Positions 27,152 to 36,153 of a stretch of DNA of 48,190 nucleotides are shown in pieces (positions within the stretch are counted from its first letter, which is position 1; every line of letters begins with the position of its first letter). The notes under the pieces are model-generated. The model had not been told where the DNA came from and did no database searches. It worked only from the letters and a program-made list of their open reading frames with translations. Made by a program: the position numbers and the translations under genes. Origin of the DNA: an uncultured Ruminococcus sp. (GTDB lineage Bacteria; Bacillota; Clostridia; Oscillospirales; Acutalibacteraceae); the NCBI GenBank assembly GCA_905234015.1, contig CAJOFK010000011.1:1-48190 (forward strand). The letters run 5' to 3'.

Positions 27152-28026
27152 TAATCTAAATCCTCCGGAAATTCAAGCGTTATATTACCGAACTTGCCCG
27201 CTCTGTATTCATCCAGAATAAGATTCGCGGCTCTTTCGGTGTCAATTTCACCGCCTGATATAAGCATACCGCGTTTTCTGCCGATTACCTCGAGCAGCTC
27301 ATACGGCTGAATACCCTTTATATCATCCTCGCTGAGCTTAAATCTTGATAAAAACTCAGTAGTAACTTCCTTTTGCATAGCCTCAAGAAAGTCCATAGCA
27401 AGCAGCTCGATATCTAAAATCTGATCCTTTACGGCTCCGGTAAAAGCGAGGTGAAGCCCAACCTTTTCATCATCAAATTTAGGCCATAATACACCGGGGG
27501 TATCGAGCATTTCAAGGTCGTTAGAGATAGTATACCACTGATTTCCGCGGGTAACGCCCGGTCTGTCCTCAACCTTAGCCCTGTTCTGCTTTGCGATACG
27601 GTTAATAAAAGAAGATTTACCGACATTGGGAATACCGACAATCATAAGTCTGAGAATCGGATTCTTAATACCCTTAGCCTTTTGTGCCTCAAACTTATCG
27701 GCGAGCATTTCTCTTACGGTCGGGATGAATTTATTAAGTCCCCTACCGCTTTTACAATCAACGGGAATAGCTCTGATACCGTTTTTTGAATAATAGCTAA
27801 TCCATTTCTGAGTAGCGTTTTTATTAGCTTTATCGCATTTATTCAGCAAAACGAGTTTAGGCTTAGATTGAATAATATCAGCTAAATCGGGGTTGCTGCT
27901 GCTTATCGGTATCCTGGCGTCGATTATCTCAACTACTACGTCAATCAACTTAAGCCCTGCCTGAATTTTTCTTTTAGCTTTAGTCATATGGCCCGGAAAC
28001 CATTGAATAGTCTGCTTTTCACCCAT
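27151..28026 (-). CDS. rbgA: Ribosome biogenesis GTPase RbgA (YlqF)
   Basis: The 291-residue protein is a circularly permuted GTPase: the G4 motif LLNKCDKA precedes G1 ([13 protein letters not shown]) and G3 (LDTPGVLWP). [15 protein letters not shown] at the N-terminus is the RbgA/YlqF signature. It is required for late 50S assembly. The neighbourhood rplS-lepB-rbgA-rnhB is conserved in Firmicutes. Confidence 0.95.
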   Translation of the reverse strand: MGEKQTIQWFPGHMTKAKRKIQAGLKLIDVVVEIIDARIPISSSNPDLADIIQSKPKLVLLNKCDKANKNATQKWISYYSKNGIRAIPVDCKSGRGLNKFIPTVREMLADKFEAQKAKGIKNPILRLMIVGIPNVGKSSFINRIAKQNRAKVEDRPGVTRGNQWYTISNDLEMLDTPGVLWPKFDDEKVGLHLAFTGAVKDQILDIELLAMDFLEAMQKEVTTEFLSRFKLSEDDIKGIQPYELLEVIGRKRGMLISGGEIDTERAANLILDEYRAGKFGNITLEFPEDLD

Positions 28027-28055
28027 ATAATCACTTCCTCACTTAAAGAAAACAA

Positions 28056-28079
28056 CTCACACCCGATAACGGATGTGAG
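28056..28079 (-). terminator. Hairpin between lepB and rbgA
   Basis: On the minus strand CTCACATCCG pairs with CGGGTGTGAG (one mismatch) around TTAT and is followed by TTGTTTTCTTT. It may terminate or reduce transcription from lepB into rbgA. Confidence 0.7.
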
Positions 28080-28091
28080 CAGATAACCGTA

Positions 28092-28703
28092 TTATTTATA
28101 TTCGGGATTTGCGAGATATTTCATACTGTTAAACGGAAAAACAACAAACTGCGCTTTACCGATAATATCCTTAACGTCAATAAGTCCGATAGCCTTTGAG
28201 CGGCTGTCCATTGAAACACCTCTGTTATCGCCGAGAACAAAAACCTTTCCCTTAGGAATAACCGAAGGAATTTCGCCATCCTCCTGATGAGTATGTCCCT
28301 GAATATAGTCCTCCTTAAGAACCTTACCGTCAACGGTAATTTCCTCTTTATCAAAATCAATAGATAACTTCTGACCTTCGGTAGCAATTACTCTCTTGAT
28401 AATAGGCTCCGAATACTCGGCGCCGTGGCTTATTACAACAATATCGCCCTGCTTAGGGGTATAAAAGAAGTTAGTAACAATAACCTTATCCTTATTCTGG
28501 AGAGTCTGCTTCATAGAAGTACCGCTTACGTCAACAAGTCTTAAAAAGAAAGTAAGCAGAATTACAACTATAGCAACGGCAAAAACAAGCGAATGAACCC
28601 ATTCATAAATGTTAGCCGTACCGTCGGACTTTTTTAAATGAATAGTCCGGGGGTCTACGTTTCTTTTATTCTTTTTTGATTTTTCAGCAACGTGTTCACC
28701 CAT
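28092..28703 (-). CDS. lepB: Signal peptidase I
   Basis: The 203-residue type I signal peptidase has a Lys-rich cytosolic N-terminus, one membrane segment (about 35-57), the catalytic Ser in VSGTSMKQTL and Lys in IIKRVIAT. VLGDNRGVSMDSRS is the conserved box E. It cleaves secretory signal peptides on the outer face of the membrane. The site AAAGGTGATT precedes the ATG. Confidence 0.95.
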   Translation of the reverse strand: MGEHVAEKSKKNKRNVDPRTIHLKKSDGTANIYEWVHSLVFAVAIVVILLTFFLRLVDVSGTSMKQTLQNKDKVIVTNFFYTPKQGDIVVISHGAEYSEPIIKRVIATEGQKLSIDFDKEEITVDGKVLKEDYIQGHTHQEDGEIPSVIPKGKVFVLGDNRGVSMDSRSKAIGLIDVKDIIGKAQFVVFPFNSMKYLANPEYK

Positions 28704-28748
28704 ATAATCACCTTTATATTAAACTTTTTCTTATAATAGAAAAGAATT

Positions 28749-28779
28749 TTAAAAGTAAAAAGGGACTTGAACAGTCCCC
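28749..28779 (-). terminator. Terminator of rplS
   Basis: On the minus strand AGGGGACT pairs with AGTCCCT around GTTCA, followed by TTTTTACTTTT. It lies ten bases beyond the rplS stop. Confidence 0.85.
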
Positions 28780-28789
28780 TTGGTTACTA

Positions 28790-29131
28790 TTAGACCTGTT
28801 CCTTAACTTTTGCAGCTTTACCAACACGGTCACGGAGATAATAGAGCTTAGCTCTTCTGACTTTACCGCGGCGAACGATCTGTACGTTTCTTACGTTAGG
28901 AGAATGTAAAGGGAATACTCTCTCTACACCAACTCCGTAAGCAACACGTCTAACGGTAAATGTCTCGGCAACTCCGGAACCTCTCTTGGCTATAACAGTG
29001 CCCTCAAACATCTGGATTCTCTCTCTCTGTCCCTCACGGATGTTAACAGATACCTTAACAGTATCACCGATTCCGAACACGGGAGCGTCTGCTTTTACTG
29101 AATCAGCAGCAATTGTCTTTAATGCGTCCAT
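28790..29131 (-). CDS. rplS: 50S ribosomal protein L19
   Basis: The 113-residue protein matches L19 in full length; [44 protein letters not shown] and [13 protein letters not shown] are invariant-type L19 blocks. L19 sits at the 30S-50S interface. AGGAGG lies just upstream. It has its own promoter, a structured leader and a terminator, so it is mainly a monocistronic unit. Confidence 0.98.
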   Translation of the reverse strand: MDALKTIAADSVKADAPVFGIGDTVKVSVNIREGQRERIQMFEGTVIAKRGSGVAETFTVRRVAYGVGVERVFPLHSPNVRNVQIVRRGKVRRAKLYYLRDRVGKAAKVKEQV

Positions 29132-29250
29132 ATTGAACCTCCTAAAAAATTTCAGACGTTCGTACGATTAAATCGCAGAGGACCATCCGCTTCAAACTGC
29201 GGCTTTCGCCGTTTATTGAACCCCATTACAAAGTAACGGTATCCAAATGC
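29132..29250 (-). promoter_or_regulatory. Structured 5' leader of rplS (possible L19 leader)
   Basis: About 119 nt separate the predicted start from the AUG. The minus-strand RNA has a stem CGGC-GAAA-GCCG (29200-29211) with a GNRA tetraloop, extended by outer pairing of TTCAATAAAC with GTTTGAA (29187-29221). A ribosomal protein leader of the L19 type is known in Firmicutes; I cannot confirm membership by covariance here. Confidence 0.5.
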
Positions 29251-29256
29251 CATAAT

Positions 29257-29285
29257 ATAATATCACAATCATCCGATAAATGCAA
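29257..29285 (-). promoter_or_regulatory. Sigma-A promoter of rplS
   Basis: TTGCAT (29280-29285) and TATTAT (29257-29262) are 17 bp apart on the minus strand; initiation is predicted near 29250. Confidence 0.7.
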
Positions 29286-29308
29286 GCATTTTTTAATAAA
29301 AAGAATAA

Positions 29309-30235
29309 TCATTTACTTATATTTTCAAGTTTTTTAAGGAAATCACGGAAGTAATCCGGCAATTCACTCGTAAACTCCATATATTCACCGGATGAAGGAT
29401 GGATAAAACCGATTTTACGTGCGTGCAGGCATTGACCGGTAAAAATAACCTTTTCTTTTTTAACTCCGTACACATCGTCACCGGAAACGGGATGACCGAT
29501 ATACGCCATATGAACTCTTATCTGATGAGTTCTGCCGGTTTCAAGTATACATTTTATGTGAGTATAGCCCTTATACCTTGCGATAACCTCGTAATGCGTA
29601 ACGGCGTTTTTAGAATTCTTTTCGGTAACAGACATCTTTTTTCTGTCGATATGATGACGGCCTATGGGAGCGTCGACAGTACCCTTATCATCTTTTATAT
29701 TGCCGACAACAACCGCCTCGTATTCACGGGTGAAGCTGTGTTCCTTAATCTGCTCGGCTAAGTGATTATGGGACTTGTCATTTTTCGCGACTATAAGAAG
29801 TCCGCTCGTGTTCTTATCAATACGATGAACAATACCCGGTCGTATAATGCCGTTTATCCCCGAGAGGTTTCCCTTGCAATGATAAAGCAGAGCGTTAACC
29901 AGCGTTCCGCTGTAATTTCCCGCGGCAGGATGTACGACCATTCCCTTCGGCTTATTAACAACCACTAAATCGTCGTCCTCGTAGACTATATCGAGCGGAA
30001 TATTTTCAGCCTCAGCCTTATATTCAACAGGATCGGGAATTTCAATTTCCACCTTATCCCCTGCCCTGAGCTTATAATTTTTCGATACAACCTCACCGTT
30101 AACGGTAACATTCGATTTTTCGATAAGTGATGCTATAGATGAGCGGGTTAAATCCTCAATATTATCGGCAAGATACTTATCAATCCTGATTTTTGAGGAC
30201 AAGTTATCAATTATAAAACTAAGCTTTTCCATCAT
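29309..30235 (-). CDS. RluD-type RNA pseudouridine synthase
   Basis: The 308-residue protein has an N-terminal S4 RNA-binding domain (about 14-75) and a RsuA/RluD catalytic domain with the Asp motif HRIDKNTSGLLIVAKN. It converts uridines in rRNA to pseudouridine; the exact sites are not predictable. It overlaps lspA by 17 bp, as in the Bacillus lspA-ylyB pair. Two adjacent start codons (30235, 30232) are possible. Confidence 0.93.
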   Translation of the reverse strand: MMEKLSFIIDNLSSKIRIDKYLADNIEDLTRSSIASLIEKSNVTVNGEVVSKNYKLRAGDKVEIEIPDPVEYKAEAENIPLDIVYEDDDLVVVNKPKGMVVHPAAGNYSGTLVNALLYHCKGNLSGINGIIRPGIVHRIDKNTSGLLIVAKNDKSHNHLAEQIKEHSFTREYEAVVVGNIKDDKGTVDAPIGRHHIDRKKMSVTEKNSKNAVTHYEVIARYKGYTHIKCILETGRTHQIRVHMAYIGHPVSGDDVYGVKKEKVIFTGQCLHARKIGFIHPSSGEYMEFTSELPDYFRDFLKKLENISK

Positions 30236-30701
30236 TTAAGCCCTTATCTTTTTTAACGTAATCCGAAAAGAACAGAAGATATATAACAAGAATGAACGCA
30301 CCCGCCGTAACGCAATAATCAGCAAAGTTACACACAGGCGGAAAGAAGCTTATGCTGAGATAATCTACAACATATCCGTAAAAAATCCTGTCAATAAGGT
30401 TTCCTATTCCTCCGCCGATTATAAGAAACAATGCGGTATTAAGCAGCTTGCTTGTAGGCTTTTTCCAAAAAAGAAATATAACCAAAAGTATTACGACAAT
30501 AACTGTAAATACAATAAAAATCCACCTTGCGTTTGAGAGCATACCGAATGCCGCTCCCTTATTTTCAACATATGAAAGCGAAAACAGGCCGGGAATTACC
30601 GTTACAGAAGCAACAGGCTTAAGATTATTTATAACAAGAATTTTTAAAATATAGTCTATCAAAACCACAAGTGCCGATAAACCTAAAACTATAAAAGGCA
30701 T
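30219..30701 (-). CDS. lspA: Lipoprotein signal peptidase (SPase II)
   Basis: The 160-residue protein has four predicted membrane segments and the two catalytic Asp motifs: NLIDRIFYGYVVDY and CNFADYCVTAG. VENKGAAFGM is another family motif. It cleaves prolipoproteins after diacylglyceryl transfer. A hairpin separates it from ileS upstream. Confidence 0.95.
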   Translation of the reverse strand: MPFIVLGLSALVVLIDYILKILVINNLKPVASVTVIPGLFSLSYVENKGAAFGMLSNARWIFIVFTVIVVILLVIFLFWKKPTSKLLNTALFLIIGGGIGNLIDRIFYGYVVDYLSISFFPPVCNFADYCVTAGAFILVIYLLFFSDYVKKDKGLNDGKA

Positions 30702-30712
30702 ATTCTTCTCCG

Positions 30713-30744
30713 AAAAAGTCGGCGCAGATAAACTACACCGACTT
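30713..30744 (-). terminator. Terminator after ileS
   Basis: On the minus strand AAGTCGGTG pairs with CGCCGACTT around TAGTTTATCTG, followed by TTTCGG. The T-run is short, so some read-through into lspA is likely. Confidence 0.65.
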
Positions 30745-30751
30745 AAAATTA

Positions 30752-33517
30752 TTATTCAAAAAACTTACAGCATTTATCGCATAGAGCGGGATGATTGCTG
30801 TTAAGGCCGACTGTACGGCTGATACTCCAGCATCTTTCGCACTTTTCGCCCTCAGCTTTTTCAACGCTGACCTCAAGCTCGCCCGAACCGTCCTTAATCT
30901 CTACCTCGGAAACGATAAGCGCAGGCTTAATCTCGTCTGAAATTCTCTTAAGGAACTCGAGATACTCTCCGCCGGCTGTCAGTGTAACCTTAGCTTCAAG
31001 CGAACCCTTAATAGTCTTATCCTTAACGAGAACCTCGATTTCCTTCTTAACGTTATCTCTTAACTCGGAAATCATACTCCAATCGTTCATAAAGACGTCG
31101 CTTACGTCGATATCGACTGTTACGGGCATATCGTTAAAGAGGATATTTTCCGTATTATCTGAGCTTCTGTGAGGCATAAAGCTCCAGATTTCGTCGGAAG
31201 TGTAAGCTAAGATAGGAGCTAACATTCTTGTCATAGCGTCAAGAATTAAGAAAATAGCTGTCTGAGCGGATCTTCTTTCAAGACTGTCGGGCTTTTCGGT
31301 ATAAAGTCTGTCCTTTAATACATCGAGATAGAAGTTCGACATATCAACAACGCAGAATTTATGAACGCTGTGATAAACCTGATGGAACTCAAATTTATCG
31401 TAAGCGGCGTTAACCTTCTCAACAAGAGCGTTAAGTGTTTTAACAGCCCACTTATCTATCGGAAGCATATCGTTAACCGCTACCATATCCTCATCGGGAT
31501 CGAAATCACTGATATTACCGAGGATATATCTCGCGGTATTTCTGATTTTTCTGTAAGACTCGGACGTCTGCTTAAGAATCTCGCGAGAGATATTAACGTC
31601 GGTCTGATAGTCGCAGGAAGCAACCCATAATCTGAGTACATCGGCGCCGTACTGGTTAATAACTTCCTGAGGGCTGATACCGTTACCGAGCGACTTACTC
31701 ATTTTACGTCTTTCCATATCAAGAATCATACCGTGAGTAAGTACGGTCTTATACGGAGCAACACCGTCCGTAGCAACGGATGTCAAAAGCGAGGACTGGA
31801 ACCAGCCTCTGTACTGGTCGTTACCCTCGAGATATAAATCAGCAGGATAGCTGAGATATCCGCGGCGTTTAACAACAGCCCTATGCGAAGAACCGCTGTC
31901 AAACCAAACGTCCATAATATCTTTTTCCTTCTCAAATTCGGAGCAGCCGCACTCGGGACACTTTGTACCCTCGGGAAGAATTTCCTCAGCGTCCTTCTCA
32001 AACCATGCGTTCGAGCCTTCCTTACCGAATAAGTCGGCAACTGCAAGCATAGCCTCTTTATTAACATAAGGCTTATTACAATCCGCGCAATAGAAAATAG
32101 GAATCGGAACACCCCATTTTCTCTGACGAGAGATACACCAGTCCTTACGGTCTCTTACCATAGAGGTGATTCTTTCCTTACCCCACGCGGGAACCCATTC
32201 AACGGTATTAATGGCGTCGATAGCGGCGTCCTTAAAATCGTCAACGGAACAGAACCACTGGTCGGTAGCTCTGAAGAGAATCGGAGATTTGCATCTCCAA
32301 CAGTGCGGATACTGGTGGATAATCTTCTTAAGCGAGAATAACGCGCCTGTTTCATCAAGATGAATGGCAATCTTCTTATTAGCTTCGTCAGTTGTAAGTC
32401 CTGCAAACTGACCTGCTTCCTCGGTAAGAACTCCGTTTGCGTCAACGGGACAGATTACCGGAATTTCAGGATAATTACGACATACATTATAGTCGTCTAC
32501 ACCGTGACCGGGAGCTGTATGAACGCAACCGGTACCGCTTTCAAGAGTAACGTGGTCGCCGACGATTACAACAGATTCTCTGTCAAGGAAGGGATGAGCA
32601 GTCTTCATATACTCGAGCTCGCTGCCCTTGATAGAGGAAACAATCTCATAATCGGAGATTTCAGCCGCTTCCATTGTATCCTTAACCAAATCAGTAGCTA
32701 AAACATAATATTCGTCATTATGCTTAACAATTGAATACTCAAATCTCGGACCTACGCAGATAGCAACGTTCGCGGGCAAGGTCCAGGTTGTAGTAGTCCA
32801 GATAACGAAGCTTACCTTTGAGGGATCAATTCCCATCGCCTCAAACTTACCTAAATCATCACATACCTTAAATTTAACGTAGATAGAATGACAGGGATCT
32901 TCAGCATATTCAATCTCAGCCTCGGCAAGCGCGGTTTTACACTCGGGGCACCAATAAACCGGCTTTAAACCCTTATATATATAGCCCTTAGTCGCCATCT
33001 CGGCAAAAACCTTAATCTGCTCGGCTTCAAATTCATGCTTTAAGGTAACGTAAGGGTTATCCCACTCGCCGATTGCTCCGAGGCGCTTAAACTGCTCGCG
33101 CTGGTCGTTAATATATCCGGTTACAAATTCCTCGCAAAGCTTGCGCAGCTCAAGAACGGATATATCGGCGGAGCTGCCGATTCCGGCTTTCTGTCTTGCC
33201 TTAAGCTCGGTAGGAAGTCCGTGAGTATCCCAACCGGGAACGAAAGGTGACTTGAATCCTGCCATATTCTTATGACGCACAATAAAATCCTTTAAAATCT
33301 TATTGAGCGCGTGGCCGAGGTGAATATCACCGTTGGCATACGGAGGACCGTCATGTAAGACATAAAGCGGTTTACCCTCATTATGTTCCATTAATTTTTC
33401 GTAAACATTGTTATCTTCCCATTTCTTCAAGGTAACAGGCTCACTCTTAGGTAAGCCTGCACGCATAGGAAATTCGGTTTTAGGAAGATTTAATGTCTTA
33501 TTATAATCCTGAGACAT
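30752..33517 (-). CDS. ileS: Isoleucyl-tRNA synthetase
   Basis: The 921-residue class I synthetase has the HIGH-type motif GDIHLGHALNK, KMSKSLGNGISP, the large CP1 editing domain (TTTTWTLPANVAICV, GHGVDDY) and a C-terminal zinc finger CERCW ... CDKCC. The Zn-finger form is the bacterial type. Only 21 bp separate it from the divIVA stop, so there is no room for a T-box leader directly upstream and it is transcribed with the division genes. Confidence 0.97.
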   Translation of the reverse strand: MSQDYNKTLNLPKTEFPMRAGLPKSEPVTLKKWEDNNVYEKLMEHNEGKPLYVLHDGPPYANGDIHLGHALNKILKDFIVRHKNMAGFKSPFVPGWDTHGLPTELKARQKAGIGSSADISVLELRKLCEEFVTGYINDQREQFKRLGAIGEWDNPYVTLKHEFEAEQIKVFAEMATKGYIYKGLKPVYWCPECKTALAEAEIEYAEDPCHSIYVKFKVCDDLGKFEAMGIDPSKVSFVIWTTTTWTLPANVAICVGPRFEYSIVKHNDEYYVLATDLVKDTMEAAEISDYEIVSSIKGSELEYMKTAHPFLDRESVVIVGDHVTLESGTGCVHTAPGHGVDDYNVCRNYPEIPVICPVDANGVLTEEAGQFAGLTTDEANKKIAIHLDETGALFSLKKIIHQYPHCWRCKSPILFRATDQWFCSVDDFKDAAIDAINTVEWVPAWGKERITSMVRDRKDWCISRQRKWGVPIPIFYCADCNKPYVNKEAMLAVADLFGKEGSNAWFEKDAEEILPEGTKCPECGCSEFEKEKDIMDVWFDSGSSHRAVVKRRGYLSYPADLYLEGNDQYRGWFQSSLLTSVATDGVAPYKTVLTHGMILDMERRKMSKSLGNGISPQEVINQYGADVLRLWVASCDYQTDVNISREILKQTSESYRKIRNTARYILGNISDFDPDEDMVAVNDMLPIDKWAVKTLNALVEKVNAAYDKFEFHQVYHSVHKFCVVDMSNFYLDVLKDRLYTEKPDSLERRSAQTAIFLILDAMTRMLAPILAYTSDEIWSFMPHRSSDNTENILFNDMPVTVDIDVSDVFMNDWSMISELRDNVKKEIEVLVKDKTIKGSLEAKVTLTAGGEYLEFLKRISDEIKPALIVSEVEIKDGSGELEVSVEKAEGEKCERCWSISRTVGLNSNHPALCDKCCKFFE

Positions 33518-33538
33518 TTTATCTACTCTCCAAATTAA

Positions 33539-34216
33539 TTATTTATCGTCTACATCAAAATTGTCGCCGAATTTTAAGTCCTCAAAGCGGTCCTCGCTTA
33601 CCTTACTTACAAATTCAACATCCTGATCTTCAGCGGTCTCAGTCTCAAAAGCAGACTCAAAAGCAGCTGATTCAACGGGCTCTTCAACGATCTCCTGAAC
33701 ATCCTCAACCTCATCCTCAATAGGAGCTGTGGGATATTTCTTATCAAGCTCTTCCTGCTTTCTTAAAACGACAGCGTCGGTCGGAAGGTCTGTAATAGTC
33801 TTAAGGTGCTTGTTATAAAGCTCCTCAAGCTCTTTTCTGAGCTCAGCGGAATCGCTCTTAAGCTTAAGATAAACTTCCTTCTGCTTAGCGGAAACGGCAT
33901 TAGACTCCTTAAGAGTAGCCTGAGCCTTAGTCTCAGCGTCGGAAATAATCTGAGCAGCCTTAGCCTGAGCCTCTTTGATGGAAGCGTCGGCAACTCTCTG
34001 AGATGAGAGAAGCGCGTTTCGTACAGTTTCCTCGTCGGCTCTGTACTGCTCTACTCTTGTAGCTAAAATATCCATCTTTCTGATTAAGTCGGACTTTTCC
34101 TTCTTCATCTGCTCAAAAGTTACAATAACCTCGTCGATAAATGCATCTACATCTTCTCCGCGATAGCCTCTGCCCCTTCTGAATGAAATATCCTTAATCT
34201 CGTCAATAGTTAACAT
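33539..34216 (-). CDS. divIVA: Cell division protein DivIVA
   Basis: The 225-residue protein begins MLTIDEIKDISFRRGRGY, the membrane-curvature-binding N-terminus of DivIVA, followed by long coiled coils (about 25-150) and an acidic C-terminal tail rich in Glu/Val. DivIVA localises to poles and septa and organises Min proteins or cell-wall machinery. The order sepF-ylmH-divIVA-ileS is typical of Firmicutes. Confidence 0.94.
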   Translation of the reverse strand: MLTIDEIKDISFRRGRGYRGEDVDAFIDEVIVTFEQMKKEKSDLIRKMDILATRVEQYRADEETVRNALLSSQRVADASIKEAQAKAAQIISDAETKAQATLKESNAVSAKQKEVYLKLKSDSAELRKELEELYNKHLKTITDLPTDAVVLRKQEELDKKYPTAPIEDEVEDVQEIVEEPVESAAFESAFETETAEDQDVEFVSKVSEDRFEDLKFGDNFDVDDK

Positions 34217-34227
34217 AGTTTACACTC

Positions 34228-34980
34228 CTATCTATAATGTTCAATAATTATTTTCAATCTGCCCTTTTTGGTAGTACCAAGCTGTTCTTTAACAACATAC
34301 TTTCCGAAGCCGCGGATAGTCAAAATATCTTCCGGTTTCAAAATACTGCTGACGTTCTTTATCTCCTCGTAGTTTACAAACGCTTTACCCGAAAGTATAA
34401 AGTCAGCGGTTTTTTCTCTTGAAAGCTTGGTAATAGCCGCAACAATAACATCAAGCCGCATTGAGCTTACTATAAGCGTTACAGACTCGATATCATCGCT
34501 GAAATCAATTTTACAATCCTTCTCGTCAACTGTTTTAACGCCTGTCCGCCCGATTTTTGAAATCTGCGACTCGATATAAGCCTTAATATCATCCTTTACA
34601 AAACATAAGGTTAAGCCCTCGTTTACGACAATATCCCCTATACAACTTCTTTCAATACCGAGATTCATAAGCGCGCCTAAAAAGTCACGGTGCGTAAGCT
34701 TATCCGTTTTACGATACTTAAAAAATATCTTACCGATAGGATAATCCTCCTCAGAAATCTCTGACTCGGAAAAGCATAAAAATTGTCTTTTAGCTCCTTC
34801 ATACCCTCCAAAAAAAGAAATCTCAGAACCGTAGCAAGGAAAGGCTTTAGAAATTATGTATTGCTCCCGTTCATTTAAAAAGCCGAGAAAGACAGGCTTT
34901 TTACGGGTGAATGATAAATCGGCTAAATCTTCAACGCGTTTTAACAGTTCCTTAGCGTCACTATCAGAAGTAAACGCCAC
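34228..34980 (-). CDS. ylmH: YlmH-type S4-domain RNA-binding protein
   Basis: The 250-residue protein has an N-terminal YlmH domain (KKPVFLGFLNEREQ, GYEGAKRQFLCF) and a C-terminal S4 RNA-binding domain (MRLDVIVAAITKLSREK, ILTIRGFGKYVV). YlmH has been linked to ribosome rescue/quality control in Bacillus, where it binds stalled 50S subunits. It overlaps sepF by 17 bp, so translation is coupled. Confidence 0.93.
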   Translation of the reverse strand: MAFTSDSDAKELLKRVEDLADLSFTRKKPVFLGFLNEREQYIISKAFPCYGSEISFFGGYEGAKRQFLCFSESEISEEDYPIGKIFFKYRKTDKLTHRDFLGALMNLGIERSCIGDIVVNEGLTLCFVKDDIKAYIESQISKIGRTGVKTVDEKDCKIDFSDDIESVTLIVSSMRLDVIVAAITKLSREKTADFILSGKAFVNYEEIKNVSSILKPEDILTIRGFGKYVVKEQLGTTKKGRLKIIIEHYR

Positions 34981-35416
34981 TGCTCTCTAATTCGTCGAGA
35001 AGGTCGTCGCCTGTAAGGTCTACGTTATTAGGAATAATAATGAATGTGCTTGAAGCGACTCTCTTAATCTTACCGCGGTTAGCGTAAGCAACGCCGCTTA
35101 AGAAGTCAATAATTCTTCTTGACATATCCTTATTAGTTTCCTCAAGGTTAAGTACAACGGTATGAGTCTTAATAAGCTCATCAGCTATTGTTCTGGTCTC
35201 CTCACCGAATCTCTCGGGCTTAAACAGAGCTACCTGAAGCTTAGCAGTCGCACTGATATTAACTACCTTGTTTCTGCTGCGGGATTCAGCATAGGAAGGA
35301 ACTTCATCATAATCGTCCTCTTCGGCATCGGTATACGCGTACTCGTCGTAACCGTTATCATACTCTTCCTCGGGAGCATCCCACATACGTTTAAACTTAT
35401 CTACAAAACCAGCCAT
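34964..35416 (-). CDS. sepF: Cell division protein SepF
   Basis: The 150-residue protein has an N-terminal amphipathic helix (MAGFVDKFKRMWDAPEE), an acidic Tyr-rich linker, and a C-terminal SepF domain (FKPERFGEETRTIADELI, NRGKIKRVASSTFIIIPNNVDL). SepF tethers FtsZ to the membrane during septum formation. A zinc-free, standard architecture. Confidence 0.95.
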   Translation of the reverse strand: MAGFVDKFKRMWDAPEEEYDNGYDEYAYTDAEEDDYDEVPSYAESRSRNKVVNISATAKLQVALFKPERFGEETRTIADELIKTHTVVLNLEETNKDMSRRIIDFLSGVAYANRGKIKRVASSTFIIIPNNVDLTGDDLLDELESSGVYF

Positions 35417-35439
35417 TTCTTTAAATCCTCCTAGTTTAT

Positions 35440-36153
35440 TTATACTTGATAATCACGAGCGCCGAAAAGTGACGAACCTACTCGTACCATATTGGCGCCG
35501 GATAAAATTGCCTCATAATAATCGGCAGACATTCCCATTGAAAGAATATCCATAGATATATTATCTATGTTTTTGGCCGATATGTCAATAAATATATTGT
35601 TCATTTTATCGAAAAATTTACAAATTTTTTGTGGAGTATCACAAATCGGCGGTATACACATCAAACCTTTTACAGAAATATTGGGGAAATCCTTAATTTC
35701 GTCAAGCAATTCAACTAAAGCATCCGAATCTATTCCGCTTTTGCTTTCTTCGTGACCGATATTGACCTCAACTAAAATATCGGAGTTAATACCGCGCTTT
35801 TCGGATTGACGCGATACCTCTTTAGCAAGCTTTACCGAGTCAACCGATTGGATTAAATCCACCTTATCAACAATCTGCCTTACCTTATTTGACTGTAAAT
35901 GTCCGATAAACTGTAAGGAAGCGTTTTTTAAATCGTACTTATCGTACTTTGAAAGCATTTCCTGAACCCTGTTCTCGCCTATGTACTTAAGTCCGAGAGA
36001 GATTGCGTAGTTTATCGCCTCGGCATCAACGGTTTTAGTAGCGGCAAGAAAAGTAATATCCTCTCTTTTCCTTCCGGATTTTAACGCCGCCTCGGAAATT
36101 CTTTCCTCGATCGTTTTATAGTTGTATTCAATATCAGTGAATAACCTTTCCAT
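35440..36153 (-). CDS. ylmE: YggS/YlmE family PLP homeostasis protein
   Basis: The 237-residue protein is a single-domain fold-type III PLP-binding protein. The PLP Lys is in FLAATKTVDAE. IGENRVQEMLSKY, FIGHLQSNKVR, VNIGHEESKSG and the terminal MGMSADYYEAI-GSSLFGAR are family hallmarks. It carries PLP without known enzymatic activity and controls vitamin B6 balance. Its start overlaps the end of the HlyD-like gene by 20 bp. Confidence 0.95.
   Translation of the reverse strand: MERLFTDIEYNYKTIEERISEAALKSGRKREDITFLAATKTVDAEAINYAISLGLKYIGENRVQEMLSKYDKYDLKNASLQFIGHLQSNKVRQIVDKVDLIQSVDSVKLAKEVSRQSEKRGINSDILVEVNIGHEESKSGIDSDALVELLDEIKDFPNISVKGLMCIPPICDTPQKICKFFDKMNNIFIDISAKNIDNISMDILSMGMSADYYEAILSGANMVRVGSSLFGARDYQV

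Noticed and set aside
33518..33538. T-box leader for ileS
   Set aside because: Only 21 bp lie between divIVA and ileS, too short for a T-box.
33493..33723. Gln/Pro-rich plus-strand ORF over divIVA
   Set aside because: It is the antisense of the acidic DivIVA tail; composition follows from that strand.
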